Below the pieces are notes generated by a model, which did no database searches, had not been told where the DNA came from, and saw only the letters and a list, made by a program, of their open reading frames with translations. Shown one piece after another: positions 16,067 to 25,829 of a DNA stretch of 64,000 nucleotides (its first letter is position 1; each line of letters starts with the position of its first letter). The stretch spans positions 983,590 through 1,047,589 of the forward strand of contig NZ_LT835161.1 in assembly GCF_900169715.1 (NCBI RefSeq), in the 5' to 3' direction. This DNA comes from Kocuria massiliensis. Its GTDB lineage: Bacteria > Actinomycetota > Actinomycetes > Actinomycetales > Micrococcaceae. A program made the position numbers and the translations under genes.

Positions 16067-17749
16067 ATGGCTGAATTTATTTACACGATGTCTAAAGCCC
16101 GCAAGAAGGTGGGTGACAAAGTCATCCTGGACGACGTCACCATGTCGTTCTATCCGGGCGCCAAAATCGGCGTCGTCGGCCCCAACGGTGCCGGTAAGTC
16201 GACCATCCTGAAGATCATGGCTGGCCTCGACCAGCCGTCCAACGGCGAGGCGCGGTTGAGCCCCGGTTATTCCGTGGGCATCCTGCTGCAGGAACCGCCG
16301 TTGAATGAAGAGAAGACCGTTCTCGGCAACGTCGAAGAAGGCGTCGGCGAGATCAAGGAAAAGCTGGACCGCTACAACGCCATTTCCGAAGAAATGGCAA
16401 ACCCCGACGCTGACTTCGACGCGCTCATGGAAGAAATGGGCAAGTTGCAGGGCGACATCGACGCCGCGAACGCGTGGGACCTCGATAGCCAGCTCGAACA
16501 GGCCATGGACGCCCTGCGTTGCCCACCCGGCGACGCACAGGTGTCTAACCTCTCCGGCGGTGAGCGTCGTCGCGTCGCCCTCTGCAAGCTTCTTTTGCAG
16601 AAGCCAGACCTCTTGCTGCTCGATGAGCCCACGAACCACCTGGATGCTGAGTCGGTTCTGTGGCTCGAGCAGCATCTCGCGTCCTACCACGGCGCCGTGT
16701 TGGCCGTGACGCACGACCGGTACTTCCTGGACCACGTCGCCGAATGGATCTGCGAGGTTGAGCGCGGACGCCTGCACGGCTACGAGGGCAACTACTCCAC
16801 ATACCTAGAAACCAAGCGCAAGCGCCTGGAAGTTCAGGGCAAGAAGGACGCCAAGCTCGCGCGGCGTCTGGCCGACGAACTCGACTGGGTCCGCTCCAAT
16901 TCGAAGGGGCGTCAGACCAAGTCCAAGGCCCGCCTTGCCCGATACGAAGAAATGGCGGCTGAAGCGGAGAAGACCCGCAAGCTGGACTTCGAAGAAATCC
17001 AGATTCCGCCGGGACCCCGACTGGGTAACCTCGTCATCGAGGCCGAAAACCTGCAGAAGGGCTTCGGCGATCGTAGTCTCATCAAGGACCTCTCGTTTTC
17101 CTTGCCCCGCAACGGCATCGTCGGCGTGATTGGTCCGAACGGCGTCGGTAAGTCGACGTTGTTCAAAACCATCGTGGGCCTGGAGCCTCTCGATGGTGGT
17201 GACTTGAAGATCGGCGACTCGGTCAAGATCTCTTATGTTGACCAGAACCGCGCCAACATTGACCCGGAAAAGTCCCTCTGGGAGGTCGTCTCCGACGGGC
17301 TCGACTACATCCACGTCGGCCAGGTAGAGATGCCGTCCCGTGCGTACGTATCGGCCTTCGGTTTCAAAGGTCCGGACCAGCAGAAGAAGGCCGGAGTCCT
17401 CTCCGGTGGCGAGCGCAACCGCCTGAATCTGGCGTTGACGCTCAAGCAGGGCGGAAACCTTCTCCTCCTCGACGAGCCGACGAACGACCTCGACGTCGAA
17501 ACCCTGGCATCGTTGGAAAACGCCCTCCTGGATTTCCCGGGCTGTGCCGTGGTCGTCTCCCACGACCGGTGGTTCCTTGACCGGGTGGCCACGCACATCC
17601 TGGCGTGGGAAGGAACCGAGGAAGAACCGGACAAGTGGTACTGGTTCGAGGGTAACTTCGAATCCTACGAAGAGAATAAGGTCGAACGGCTTGGGCCTGA
17701 AGCCGCCCGCCCGCATCGTCTCACTCACCGACGCCTGACCCGCGACTAA
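16067..17749 (+). CDS. ettA: Energy-dependent translational throttle protein EttA (ABC-F)
   Basis: 560-residue ABC-F ATPase without membrane segments that binds the ribosomal E site and gates translation according to ATP/ADP. Two ABC domains: Walker A GPNGAGKST at 38-46 and GPNGVGKST in the second half, signatures LSGGERRRVAL and LSGGERNRLNL, Walker B LLLLDEPTNHLD and LLLLDEPTNDLD. The interdomain PtIM helical linker holds a basic stretch (SNSKGRQTKSKARL). The length and the N-terminal EFIYTMSKARKKVGDKVIL match EttA. A hairpin terminator follows. Confidence 0.96.
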   Translation: MAEFIYTMSKARKKVGDKVILDDVTMSFYPGAKIGVVGPNGAGKSTILKIMAGLDQPSNGEARLSPGYSVGILLQEPPLNEEKTVLGNVEEGVGEIKEKLDRYNAISEEMANPDADFDALMEEMGKLQGDIDAANAWDLDSQLEQAMDALRCPPGDAQVSNLSGGERRRVALCKLLLQKPDLLLLDEPTNHLDAESVLWLEQHLASYHGAVLAVTHDRYFLDHVAEWICEVERGRLHGYEGNYSTYLETKRKRLEVQGKKDAKLARRLADELDWVRSNSKGRQTKSKARLARYEEMAAEAEKTRKLDFEEIQIPPGPRLGNLVIEAENLQKGFGDRSLIKDLSFSLPRNGIVGVIGPNGVGKSTLFKTIVGLEPLDGGDLKIGDSVKISYVDQNRANIDPEKSLWEVVSDGLDYIHVGQVEMPSRAYVSAFGFKGPDQQKKAGVLSGGERNRLNLALTLKQGGNLLLLDEPTNDLDVETLASLENALLDFPGCAVVVSHDRWFLDRVATHILAWEGTEEEPDKWYWFEGNFESYEENKVERLGPEAARPHRLTHRRLTRD

Positions 17750-17761
17750 TCGCTGGTCTAC

Positions 17762-17806
17762 CACGATGCCCCCGCTATCTCTCGTCGAGGTTGCGGGGGC
17801 ATCGTG
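17762..17806. terminator. Terminator between convergent ettA and tesB
   Basis: 14-bp arms CACGATGCCCCCGC and GCGGGGGCATCGTG with a 17-base loop, in the gap between the two convergent genes. Only a short T-rich tail (CATTCAT) follows. Confidence 0.8.
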
Positions 17807-17872
17807 CATTCATGAGACTACGCCAGGGTGTGTCCGCAAAGCCCTTGAACGACGACGGACGGGCAGCGTGCG

Positions 17873-18793
17873 TCAGCCGAGGTCTTCGTCGGGAACCCGG
17901 ACCAGCGCCTCTTGGGTCGTCGTCGCCACGAGTTCTCCCTCGCGAGTAAAGATGCGTCCGCACGCCAATCCGCGGGCGCTCGAGGCGTTGGGAGACGTCT
18001 GGGTGTAGAGCAACCATTCGTCGGCCCGTGCAGGTCGGTGCCACCAGATGGCGTGGTCCAAGGAGGCGAGGCTCAAACCAGGGTGAGCCCACATGAAGCC
18101 GTGACGACGAAGGATAGGGTCCATCGGCGTGTAATCCGAGGCGTAGGCAATGGCGGCCTGGTGGATACGCGGGTCATCGGGTAGGCGCCCGTGGGTCCTA
18201 AACCACACGGTATTGACCGGCTCATGACGTCCTGGGGGAGTCACGTAGATGGGGTCGGTGACGTGACGAATTTCGAAGGGCCGTGCTCGTACCACCCAGC
18301 GAGCGAAGGGGTGATCGATGTCGCCCCAGAGCTGCTCCGAGCTCTTCAGGGATTCAGGATCTGGAATGCCGCTCGGCATCGGTTCCTGATGTTCAAGCCC
18401 CGGAGCTGGTTCTTGGAAAGAGGCGATGGCCGAGAGAATGACCTGACCATTTTGATACGCATGCACCCGTCGCGCCGAAAACGAACGACCGTCACGCATT
18501 CGTTCCACACCGAAAGTCACGGGTATGGAAACGTCACCCGGACGGAGGAAATATCCGTGCATTGAGTGAACGGGCCGATCAGGGTCCACCGTGCGACTCG
18601 CCGCCATGACCGCCTGCCCAAAGACTTGCCCGCCAAAAATGCGATCCGACTCTGGAGCGATCGTGTGCCCCACGAAGATGTCCTCGGTGGTTCGCAGGGG
18701 TTGCTCGGGCTCGAGGGAGAGCATGCTGACGAGCGCTTGCGTGGGGTCGACGTTGTGGGAGGGGGACTCGGATTCTTCGAAGGTGCTCACCAT
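17873..18793 (-). CDS. tesB: Acyl-CoA thioesterase II
   Basis: 306-residue double hot-dog thioesterase that hydrolyses medium and long-chain acyl-CoA. FGGQVFGQAVMAASRTV and HSMHGYFLRPGD in the first domain and YASDYTPMDPILRRHG, SLASLDHAIWWH and ATTTQEALVR in the second carry the Asp, Thr/Ser and Gln catalytic set of TesB. ATG at 18793 has AGGATCGA directly upstream. Convergent with ettA, divergent from the next gene. Confidence 0.95.
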   Translation of the reverse strand: MVSTFEESESPSHNVDPTQALVSMLSLEPEQPLRTTEDIFVGHTIAPESDRIFGGQVFGQAVMAASRTVDPDRPVHSMHGYFLRPGDVSIPVTFGVERMRDGRSFSARRVHAYQNGQVILSAIASFQEPAPGLEHQEPMPSGIPDPESLKSSEQLWGDIDHPFARWVVRARPFEIRHVTDPIYVTPPGRHEPVNTVWFRTHGRLPDDPRIHQAAIAYASDYTPMDPILRRHGFMWAHPGLSLASLDHAIWWHRPARADEWLLYTQTSPNASSARGLACGRIFTREGELVATTTQEALVRVPDEDLG

Positions 18794-18909
18794 TCGATCC
18801 TACGACCATGCGCCCGCGTCATGAGCCGACATAGGGAATCGTGATCGTCCCCAGTGCCCTGAGAGGATTCATAATAGTTAAGGATTTCCCGCTTTCTATT
18901 GCGAAAGAG

Positions 18910-19572
18910 ATGCCCTCACCGTTGCAAAATTCACGCTTTCAGCTTTCCGATCATCGCGAGGCAAAAGATCTCGCGACGTTGCTGTCTCGGGTCAAAACCA
19001 TCGACTCCTCCGCGGCCGTCCGCCTTCAGGCTCGGGGGCGGGTCTTGGCTGTGTGGGCACCTGTCATGAGCGCTGAAACATTGCTGGATACGGTGCCTAC
19101 GGTGTTGGGGATGCGGGCTTTGCACCTCGCCGAGGATTCAGAGATCGACGCCACGGTCGAAGCCTCCGCGGTGCTCGACCGTTTGGCCCGGATTGGCGCG
19201 AACGACGGCGCCCTGCCGGTCCCACCCGTGACGGTCAACGCTGCTTGGGCGGGAGTCATGCCTCCATCCCGTGGGTGGACTGAATCTGGTCGGCTGGACG
19301 CCGAAACGGTGTCTCGGATTGCCCACGAGGGAATGAGGGCCGTCGAGGAGGCGCTACCGACCAACCCTGGAGGCGCAGTCCTGAATACCGTTCGTTCTCG
19401 CGTGTGGGGAAGCGATTCCGGTGAAGGCGTGGTGAGCGGCGCCCTGTTTGGCGCCACCGTCTTGGGATTTAACGACACCGACGAGGGATTCACCGTCTAC
19501 TCCAACGGTCCATGGCGCAGGCTATCGAATACGCAGGGGCACGTGGTGTCCAAATCGGCATCCGCCGTGTGA
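18910..19572 (+). CDS. Conserved hypothetical protein of actinobacteria
   Basis: 220 residues from MPSPLQNSRFQLSD. No signal peptide or membrane segment is seen. It has a compact alpha/beta look with hydrophobic runs VRLQARGRVLAVWAPVM and GVVSGALFGATVLGFND; the C-terminus EGFTVYSNGPWRRLSNTQGHVVSK suggests a beta-rich ending. The frame is open up to a GTG at 18841 behind AGGGA, but the stretch between is AT-rich and resembles promoter DNA (TAATAG), so the internal ATG is preferred with modest certainty. I do not recognise a function. It ends three bases before the globin gene on the other strand. Confidence 0.7.
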   Translation: MPSPLQNSRFQLSDHREAKDLATLLSRVKTIDSSAAVRLQARGRVLAVWAPVMSAETLLDTVPTVLGMRALHLAEDSEIDATVEASAVLDRLARIGANDGALPVPPVTVNAAWAGVMPPSRGWTESGRLDAETVSRIAHEGMRAVEEALPTNPGGAVLNTVRSRVWGSDSGEGVVSGALFGATVLGFNDTDEGFTVYSNGPWRRLSNTQGHVVSKSASAV

Positions 19573-19575
19573 GGG

Positions 19576-19989
19576 TTACGAGGAGGCGTCCGGTTCGTCG
19601 GGCGTGTTAGTCATGGCGTGGGCCGCGCGTTCGAAGTAACCCCAAATCATGCCATCGTGCAACGGAGGCAGCTCCAAGCAGTCGAGGGCTTCTCGCATGT
19701 ACGTGAGCCATCGTTCTCGCGCCCACGAGTTGATGGCAAACGGCGCGTGACGCATGCGCAATCGTGGGTGGCCTCGTTCTTTGCTGTAGGTCGTGGGCCC
19801 ACCAAAATACTGCTCCAGAAACATCTCGAGCCGCCGCCGCGCGGGCTCCAGATCTACTTCTGGATACATCGCTTTGAACTCGGGATCCCGTTCCACCCGG
19901 TCATAGAACTCCGTGGTGAGTCGGTGAATGGCGGCGTGACCGCCCAGTTGTTCGTACATTGTGGGGACAGGAGAAGCCGGACTCGTCAT
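19576..19989 (-). CDS. glbO: Group II truncated haemoglobin
   Basis: 137-residue trHbO-type globin with the 2-on-2 fold. YEQLGGHAAIHRLTTEFYDRV opens the helical core, QYFGGPTTYSKERGHPRLRMRHAPFAI holds the proximal histidine (in RMRHAPF), and the following AINSWARERWLTYM supplies the conserved Trp of the distal pocket. Such globins bind oxygen and detoxify nitric oxide or support peroxide chemistry. In actinobacteria the gene is often close to pepN and tesB, as here. Confidence 0.94.
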   Translation of the reverse strand: MTSPASPVPTMYEQLGGHAAIHRLTTEFYDRVERDPEFKAMYPEVDLEPARRRLEMFLEQYFGGPTTYSKERGHPRLRMRHAPFAINSWARERWLTYMREALDCLELPPLHDGMIWGYFERAAHAMTNTPDEPDASS

Positions 19990-20039
19990 AGTTCCATAGT
20001 GCTACGACGAGCCCGGCTAAGGCGAATGCGCTGACGACG

Positions 20040-22586
20040 TCAGGAAATGACGTCCGCCGACCTCACCCGCAGGGCACGCTCGATGGCGTCACGTCCCTCC
20101 ATGACCTGTCGGCGGAGTGAATCCTTGCCCTCGCCAAGCTCCACCAGGAATTCCTCCGCGGCGTCGAGGACATCTCGATCCACAATCTGGGGGAACAGCC
20201 CCGAGATGATCTGCTGAGAGATCTCGTGGGAGAGCTCGCTCCAGACTCGTTCAATCGACGCGAAGTACCGGTCCACGAAAGGCCGGAGTAATGCATCACG
20301 GTTCGTCGCGTTGAATCCGGCAATGGCCGAACGCTGGATCACGTTGGGGAGTTCGTGGTGGTCCACCACCAAGTCCCACACCTTTTCTCTAGCTTCGAGG
20401 GTCGGCACGGCGGCCCGAGCCTGAGCGGCGCGCTGAGCGCCGGTCGAGGTGTTGTCTCGTGCTGCGAATTCGTCGACGTCCGTCACGCCTCGGCGGCCGG
20501 CGGCGACGAGCGCCGTCAGCATCTTCCAGGCAAGATCCGTATCGATCTCGAGGCCTGGCAGGGTCACGTTTCCGGTGTACAAGCCTTCGAGGGCGTCGAG
20601 CTGTTCATCGGTGATCGCGTGCGTTGCGAAGGCCTGCACGAACTGGAGCTGGCGGTCAGATCCTTCGGGGGCGCCCTGCGAAATGTCCCACAGGCGATCG
20701 GCGGCCATCTCGCGGGTGTCTTCTTGCGCGTCCGAGCGGACGTACATACGCAACGTGGTGGCGAGATTCCGCAACTGCGTCAGAACCGTGGTGGAATCGG
20801 TCTCGGCGTCGATATTATTCAGAACCATTTCCACGAAACGACGGGCCGGAACCTGTCCATCCCGGGTGCTGTTCCATGCCGCGCCCCAGACGACGGCGCG
20901 CGGCAGGGACTCCTCGAAATCGCGCAGATGGACCTTGGCGTGGTGGAAGGAAACATCATCGAGCCGAACCTTGGCATAGGCCAGGTCCAGGTCGTTGAGG
21001 AGGAGCACCAAGGGACGGGGGCGTCCGGCGACGTCCGGAATTTCCGTCCGCTCTCCGTCGACGTCGAACTCCACGCCGTGAACGCGCACGAGCCGGCCAT
21101 CGACGACGTCGTAGAATCCGGCCGTCATGCGGTGGGGACGGAGGGTCGGGTGCTCATTGGGCGCCGTCTGAATGACCTCGATGCGAACGATACGGCCTTC
21201 GTCGTCCACCTCGACGGAGGGGGTCAATGTGTTGACTCCGGCCGTTTCGAGCCAGGCTTCGGACCACGAACGTAGCTCACGACCAGAGGTGGCCTCGAGT
21301 TCCGCCATCAAATCAGCGAGCGTGGCGTTACCCCAGGAATGCTTGTCGAAGTGCTGATGGAGGGCCTTCATGAAGTGCTCTTGCCCGACCCAAGCAACGA
21401 GCTGGCGCAATACGGAAGCACCCTTGGCATAGGTGATGCCGTCGAAATTCACCTGAACATCATGGAGGTCCTTGATGTCCGCAACGATGGGATGGGTCGA
21501 GGGCAGCTGGTCTTGGCGATAGGCCCACGTCTTCTCCATCGCGGAAAAGGTGGTCCAGGCGTGGGTGAACCGGGTGTTTTCCGCGGCGCTGAGGTGGGAC
21601 ATGAATTCGGCGAACGACTCGTTGAGCCACAAGTCGTTCCACCACTTCATGGTGACCAGGTCGCCAAACCACATGTGTGCGAGCTCGTGCAGCACGGTGA
21701 TCGCACGACGCTCGATCATCGCGTCGGTGGTCTTGGACCGGAAAATGTAATCCTCGAGGATCGTGACGCAACCGGCGTTCTCCATGGCACCGGCATTGAA
21801 CTCGGGCACGAAAAGCTGATCGTATTTGGTGAACGGATACGGCACGCCGAATTGTTGTTCGTAAAATTCGAAGCCCTGCTTGGTCAACACGAAAATTTCC
21901 TCGGCATCGAGGTAATCCATGAGCGACCGACGAGCGTAGATATTCAACGAAATATTCCGGCCGTCCGAGGACGTCACCTGGTCGGACAGGCTGGAGTACG
22001 GCCCCGCGACCAAAGCGGTGATGTAAGAAGAAATTCGGGGTGTCGTGGCAAAGGTCCAGACGTCGGCCTCGGCACCTTCCTCACGTCGTTCCACGGGCTC
22101 ATTCGAAATGAGAGTCCATGATTTCGGCGCCGTGACGACGAACGTAAATTCGGCCTTGAGATCGGGTTGCTCGAATACCGCGAACATTCGGCGGGAATCG
22201 GGAACCTCGAACTGCGTATAAAGGTAGACCTCGTCGTCCACGGGATCGACGAATCGATGAAGACCCTCACCGGTATTGGTGTACATGGCGTCCGCCACCA
22301 CCGTGAGTTCGTTCTGCTCCGCGAGGTCTGGAAGCTGAATGCGGACGCCGTCGGAAACGGCGGCGGGATCGAGTTCCCGGCCATTGAGCGTGACGGAATG
22401 AACCTGGTGCATAATCGCGTCAATGAACGTGGACGAACCGGCCACAGCGTCGAAAGAGACGGTTGTGGTGGAGGTGAAGACGCTCTCCGAGGCGGTCAGG
22501 TCGAGGGTGACGCGGTAGGAGTGGACCTTCGTTACGGTCTCCGCGCGCGTCGCGGCTTCCTGACGCGTCAGATTGAGTCCTGGCAT
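20040..22586 (-). CDS. pepN: Aminopeptidase N (M1 family)
   Basis: 848-residue zinc aminopeptidase that trims N-terminal residues from peptides in the cytosol. The exopeptidase motif GAMEN is at residues 266-270 and the zinc motif HELAH at 300-304, followed by WFGDLVTMKWWNDLWLNESFAEF with the third ligand Glu. The C-terminal half is the helical ERAP1-like domain of actinobacterial PepN. Start ATG at 22586 with AAAGGCGAC upstream, the same leader seen before cysK. Divergent from rpiB with about 110 bases between. Confidence 0.97.
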   Translation of the reverse strand: MPGLNLTRQEAATRAETVTKVHSYRVTLDLTASESVFTSTTTVSFDAVAGSSTFIDAIMHQVHSVTLNGRELDPAAVSDGVRIQLPDLAEQNELTVVADAMYTNTGEGLHRFVDPVDDEVYLYTQFEVPDSRRMFAVFEQPDLKAEFTFVVTAPKSWTLISNEPVERREEGAEADVWTFATTPRISSYITALVAGPYSSLSDQVTSSDGRNISLNIYARRSLMDYLDAEEIFVLTKQGFEFYEQQFGVPYPFTKYDQLFVPEFNAGAMENAGCVTILEDYIFRSKTTDAMIERRAITVLHELAHMWFGDLVTMKWWNDLWLNESFAEFMSHLSAAENTRFTHAWTTFSAMEKTWAYRQDQLPSTHPIVADIKDLHDVQVNFDGITYAKGASVLRQLVAWVGQEHFMKALHQHFDKHSWGNATLADLMAELEATSGRELRSWSEAWLETAGVNTLTPSVEVDDEGRIVRIEVIQTAPNEHPTLRPHRMTAGFYDVVDGRLVRVHGVEFDVDGERTEIPDVAGRPRPLVLLLNDLDLAYAKVRLDDVSFHHAKVHLRDFEESLPRAVVWGAAWNSTRDGQVPARRFVEMVLNNIDAETDSTTVLTQLRNLATTLRMYVRSDAQEDTREMAADRLWDISQGAPEGSDRQLQFVQAFATHAITDEQLDALEGLYTGNVTLPGLEIDTDLAWKMLTALVAAGRRGVTDVDEFAARDNTSTGAQRAAQARAAVPTLEAREKVWDLVVDHHELPNVIQRSAIAGFNATNRDALLRPFVDRYFASIERVWSELSHEISQQIISGLFPQIVDRDVLDAAEEFLVELGEGKDSLRRQVMEGRDAIERALRVRSADVIS

Positions 22587-22698
22587 GTGTGTCGCCTTTC
22601 GAAGTGAAGTTGGTCTGACTCTCAGGCTATTACAGGAGCCGGTAGGCTTGAATCACCCACACGATGTCAGCATCAATTCTCTGAGGACGGATACCAAC

Positions 22699-23193
22699 GT
22701 GCGTGTACATATAGCCACCGATCATGCAGGGCTCGAAACGAGCCGCTTCCTCGTCGAATCGTTGACGAGCCTCGGATACGATCTCGTGGACCACGGACCG
22801 AGGGAATACGACCCTCTCGATGATTACCCGAGTTTCTGCATTAATGCGGCTCTGGGCGTTCGCGCCGACAGGGAACGCGGGCTCGATTCCCTCGGTATCG
22901 TCCTCGGCGGCTCGGGAAATGGTGAGCAAATGGCCGCTAATAAAGTTCGGGGTATTCGCGCGGCCCTTGCATGGAATCACGAGACGGCCGCACTGGCTCG
23001 CGAGCATAACGACGCACACATTGTCGCCGTCGGCGGCCGTCAACACACTGTCGAAGAAGCCCTGGAGATCATTAAAGTTTTCCTCTCGACCGAATTTTCG
23101 GGCGAGGAGCGCCACGCACGGCGCATTGGGCAAATGGAAGAGTACGAAAATACGGGGCGCATCGCTGGCCACCACCTCGATTCGGATGACTAA
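22699..23193 (+). CDS. rpiB: Ribose-5-phosphate isomerase B
   Basis: 164-residue RpiB that interconverts ribose 5-phosphate and ribulose 5-phosphate. VRVHIATDHAGLETSRFL at the start and GIVLGGSGNGEQMAANKVRGIRAAL in the middle place it with the actinobacterial subgroup in which a glutamate (here in NGEQMA) takes the place of the catalytic Cys of the enterobacterial enzyme. Start GTG at 22699 with GAGG 12 bases upstream; longer frames run into the pepN leader. It lies just ahead of nei, as in mycobacteria. It complements gnd at the left end of the window in the pentose phosphate pathway. Confidence 0.93.
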   Translation: MRVHIATDHAGLETSRFLVESLTSLGYDLVDHGPREYDPLDDYPSFCINAALGVRADRERGLDSLGIVLGGSGNGEQMAANKVRGIRAALAWNHETAALAREHNDAHIVAVGGRQHTVEEALEIIKVFLSTEFSGEERHARRIGQMEEYENTGRIAGHHLDSDD

Positions 23194-23238
23194 CTTTTCC
23201 GTCGTGGCTCTCGCCAACCGTACGGGCACGGACTAGCC

Positions 23239-24129
23239 ATGCCCGAGGGGCACTCGATTCATCGTCTCGCCCGTCAATTCCAGGACGTCATGGTGGGGTG
23301 GAAGCTCCGTGCCACGAGTCCTCAGGGGCGGTTCGCCGAGGGAGCGGCGCTCATCGACGGCGCCACGGCCGTATCGTCCCGCGCCGTCGGAAAACATTTC
23401 TTTCTGGAGTTCGATCAACGGCTGACCCTCAACGTACACCTGGGAATGTATGGTGCCTGGACATTTGGTGGCGACGAGACTTTTCGGGCTGCCTCCTCTA
23501 TTGGGGCGCCCAGAAAGATCGGGGAACGGGAACATGCCGACGAGTCCACGGGGCAGAATTATCACGGTCCGCCACCGCCTCGCCCGACGACCCGCGTCCG
23601 CCTCGAGTCCGAGCATGGATGGGCCGACCTCGTGGGAGCCACGACCTGTCGGATCCTGGAGCCTACTGGGGTTGCCGAGGTTTTGCGTCAACTCGGGCCG
23701 GACCCTCTAAACCCCGAGGCTGACCCGACCCCATTTCATCAATCCTGCGCCCGAACCTCGCGCCCCATCGCCGCGGTCCTGATGGACCAGAAGGCCATCG
23801 CGGGTATTGGCAATATCTATCGTGCGGAGGCGCTCTTTCGGGCTGGCCTCAATCCACACCGCGCGGCCTGCGAGCTGTCCGACGCCCAGATCGACTTGCT
23901 GTGGCGCGATACGGCCAAGCTCATGAGCGCGGGGGTGGAACTCGGCCGCATCGTCACGACGGCCCCAGAGCACCGATCCGGCCTAGATGCCGCCGATGCT
24001 TGGCCAGACCATGCTCACTACGTATATGGGAGGGCAAGTCAAACCTGTCGCGTGTGCGGAGAACGTTCCGTCGTCGTTGAGGACATGGCCGGACGGAAGC
24101 TGTATTGGTGCCGGACCTGTCAGGCCTAG
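23239..24129 (+). CDS. nei: Fpg/Nei family DNA glycosylase (Nei1-like)
   Basis: 296 residues. The N-terminus MPEGHSIHRLAR gives the catalytic Pro2 and Glu3; the helix-two-turn-helix is near DQKAIAGIGNIYRAEALFRAGL, and the C-terminal zinc finger is CRVCGERSVVVEDMAGRKL...WCRTC (C-X2-C and C-X2-C). It removes oxidised bases and cleaves the abasic site. The His after MPEG and the SPQGRFAEGAALIDG segment match the Nei1 branch (Rv2464c type) rather than MutM. Same strand as rpiB, 45 bases behind it; convergent with the permease gene. Confidence 0.95.
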   Translation: MPEGHSIHRLARQFQDVMVGWKLRATSPQGRFAEGAALIDGATAVSSRAVGKHFFLEFDQRLTLNVHLGMYGAWTFGGDETFRAASSIGAPRKIGEREHADESTGQNYHGPPPPRPTTRVRLESEHGWADLVGATTCRILEPTGVAEVLRQLGPDPLNPEADPTPFHQSCARTSRPIAAVLMDQKAIAGIGNIYRAEALFRAGLNPHRAACELSDAQIDLLWRDTAKLMSAGVELGRIVTTAPEHRSGLDAADAWPDHAHYVYGRASQTCRVCGERSVVVEDMAGRKLYWCRTCQA

Positions 24130-24138
24130 CCATTCCTG

Positions 24139-25734
24139 CTATTCCTCGTTCTCGTCGATGACGCGGCGGATGTCCTCTTGGCACCTCACCTGGCCATGTT
24201 CCGCCGCTTCGACGACGATCTTGTGCTGACGGGCCGTCACCACGGGAACCTCTTTTCCCTGTGAGTCCACGATCGTGACATCCGTGATGGTGTCGCCTTC
24301 GGCAAGCAAGGCCTCGTCATTGATGAGTTTCTCGAGATCGTCCCAACGAATCACGCGCCCGGTACCGGCGACGAAAACCGAGCGATCCGAACGGTCTTGA
24401 TCCTGGCCTCCGAGGTGATTGAAGACGAGGTTCAGAAGCACCGCCATGAGGGTCGCCGAAGAGATTCCCGAATGGAAGATGATGCCGATCCAGGAGGGGA
24501 AGCTGTGGTAAAAATTCGGCTCGACGACGGGAATGAGGCCGAAAGCCAACGACACGGCAACAATGATCATATTGAGATTGCCCTCGTATTCGACCTTGGA
24601 CAACGTGCGGATGCCCGATGCCGCAACCGTGCCAAAGAGGACGACGCCGGCCCCGCCCAGCACCGGGGACGGCACGGCGGCTACCACACCGCCCATGACA
24701 GGTAGCAGCCCCAGCAGTACCAGGATGACGCCACCGGCGACCGTCACGAACCGGGACTTGACTCCGGTGATTGCCACGAGCCCGACATTCTGGGCGAAGG
24801 CCGATTGGGTGAACGAATTGAAAACCGGAGAAGCCGCAGAGGACAGCATGTCGGCACGCAAGCCATTGGCGATCCGTCGAGAATCCACTTTCGTCCGGAC
24901 GATCCCACCCACGGCAATGATGTCTGCGGTGGTTTCGGCAAAGGTCACGATGATGACGATGAACATCGAGATGATCGCGGCTATGGAGAACGTCGGGAGG
25001 CCAAAAGCGAAAGGCTGAGGGAAAGCGACAATTCCCCGGTCGAGCACGCCCGAAAAGTCGGTCCAACCGAAAATTAGGGACACCACCGTGCCGATGACGA
25101 TCGCGAGGAGGATGGACAAACGAGAGATCATCGGGACAGGTATTCGGCTCAGAATCAGCACCACGGCCAGTGTTCCGACGGCGATGAGAATATTCCGGGC
25201 GCTGCCGTAGTCGCTCGCTTCCGCATCGCCGCCCATGGCCCATCCCGCGGCAACTGGCATCAAAGACAGGCCAATGGTCGTGATGACGGTTCCCGTGACC
25301 ACGGGCGGGAAAAACTTCACGATGCGAGCAAATGCGGGGGCGACGATCAGACCAATAACTGAGGCCACAATGACCGCGCCGAAGACGCCTTGAAGTCCAT
25401 CGCCGGCCGCGAGAATCGACGTCATCGTGGCGACGCCGGAGAAGGACACGCCTTGAACCAAGGGCAGCTTGGACCCGAAAAACGGAACGCCAAAGGATTG
25501 AAGGATCGTCGCGAGACCACCCATGAACAGACACGAAGCAATCAACACGCTGATGCCACTGCTGTCGAGGCCCGCGGCGTTTCCGATGATCAGGGGAACG
25601 GCAATGATGCCGCCGTACATCGTGAGGACGTGTTGGAGTCCGTAGGCGAAGGAATCAGCGACGGGTAAACGCTCATCTTCCGGACGCTTCGTGGTTTCTG
25701 GGGGCTGGGTGGTGGATTGCTTGGAAGCCGACAT
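24139..25734 (-). CDS. NCS2 family purine (xanthine/urate) permease
   Basis: 531 residues with about 14 membrane segments. The N-terminal FAYGLQHVLTMYGGIIAVPLIIGNAAGL, the VQGVSFSGVATM segment, the conserved TFAETTADIIAVGGIVRTKVDSRRIANGLRAD region and VFNSFTQSAFAQNVGLVAITGVKSR are standard for xanthine/uric acid NCS2 carriers. Start ATG at 25734 has GGAG seven bases upstream. Unusual is a soluble C-terminal tail of about 90 residues beyond the last helix, charged and ending QEDIRRVIDENEE. Divergent from an amidohydrolase of purine type, with a palindromic operator candidate between them, which suggests joint control of purine uptake and breakdown. Confidence 0.93.
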   Translation of the reverse strand: MSASKQSTTQPPETTKRPEDERLPVADSFAYGLQHVLTMYGGIIAVPLIIGNAAGLDSSGISVLIASCLFMGGLATILQSFGVPFFGSKLPLVQGVSFSGVATMTSILAAGDGLQGVFGAVIVASVIGLIVAPAFARIVKFFPPVVTGTVITTIGLSLMPVAAGWAMGGDAEASDYGSARNILIAVGTLAVVLILSRIPVPMISRLSILLAIVIGTVVSLIFGWTDFSGVLDRGIVAFPQPFAFGLPTFSIAAIISMFIVIIVTFAETTADIIAVGGIVRTKVDSRRIANGLRADMLSSAASPVFNSFTQSAFAQNVGLVAITGVKSRFVTVAGGVILVLLGLLPVMGGVVAAVPSPVLGGAGVVLFGTVAASGIRTLSKVEYEGNLNMIIVAVSLAFGLIPVVEPNFYHSFPSWIGIIFHSGISSATLMAVLLNLVFNHLGGQDQDRSDRSVFVAGTGRVIRWDDLEKLINDEALLAEGDTITDVTIVDSQGKEVPVVTARQHKIVVEAAEHGQVRCQEDIRRVIDENEE

Positions 25735-25829
25735 CTGAACTCTCCATCGAGGGTGATGCGCAGCGATGGCTTCACACGCCAAACTCTGGGGGAGGCGGGA
25801 GTCTAAGAGCTGCACCGGACTGTTATGTA

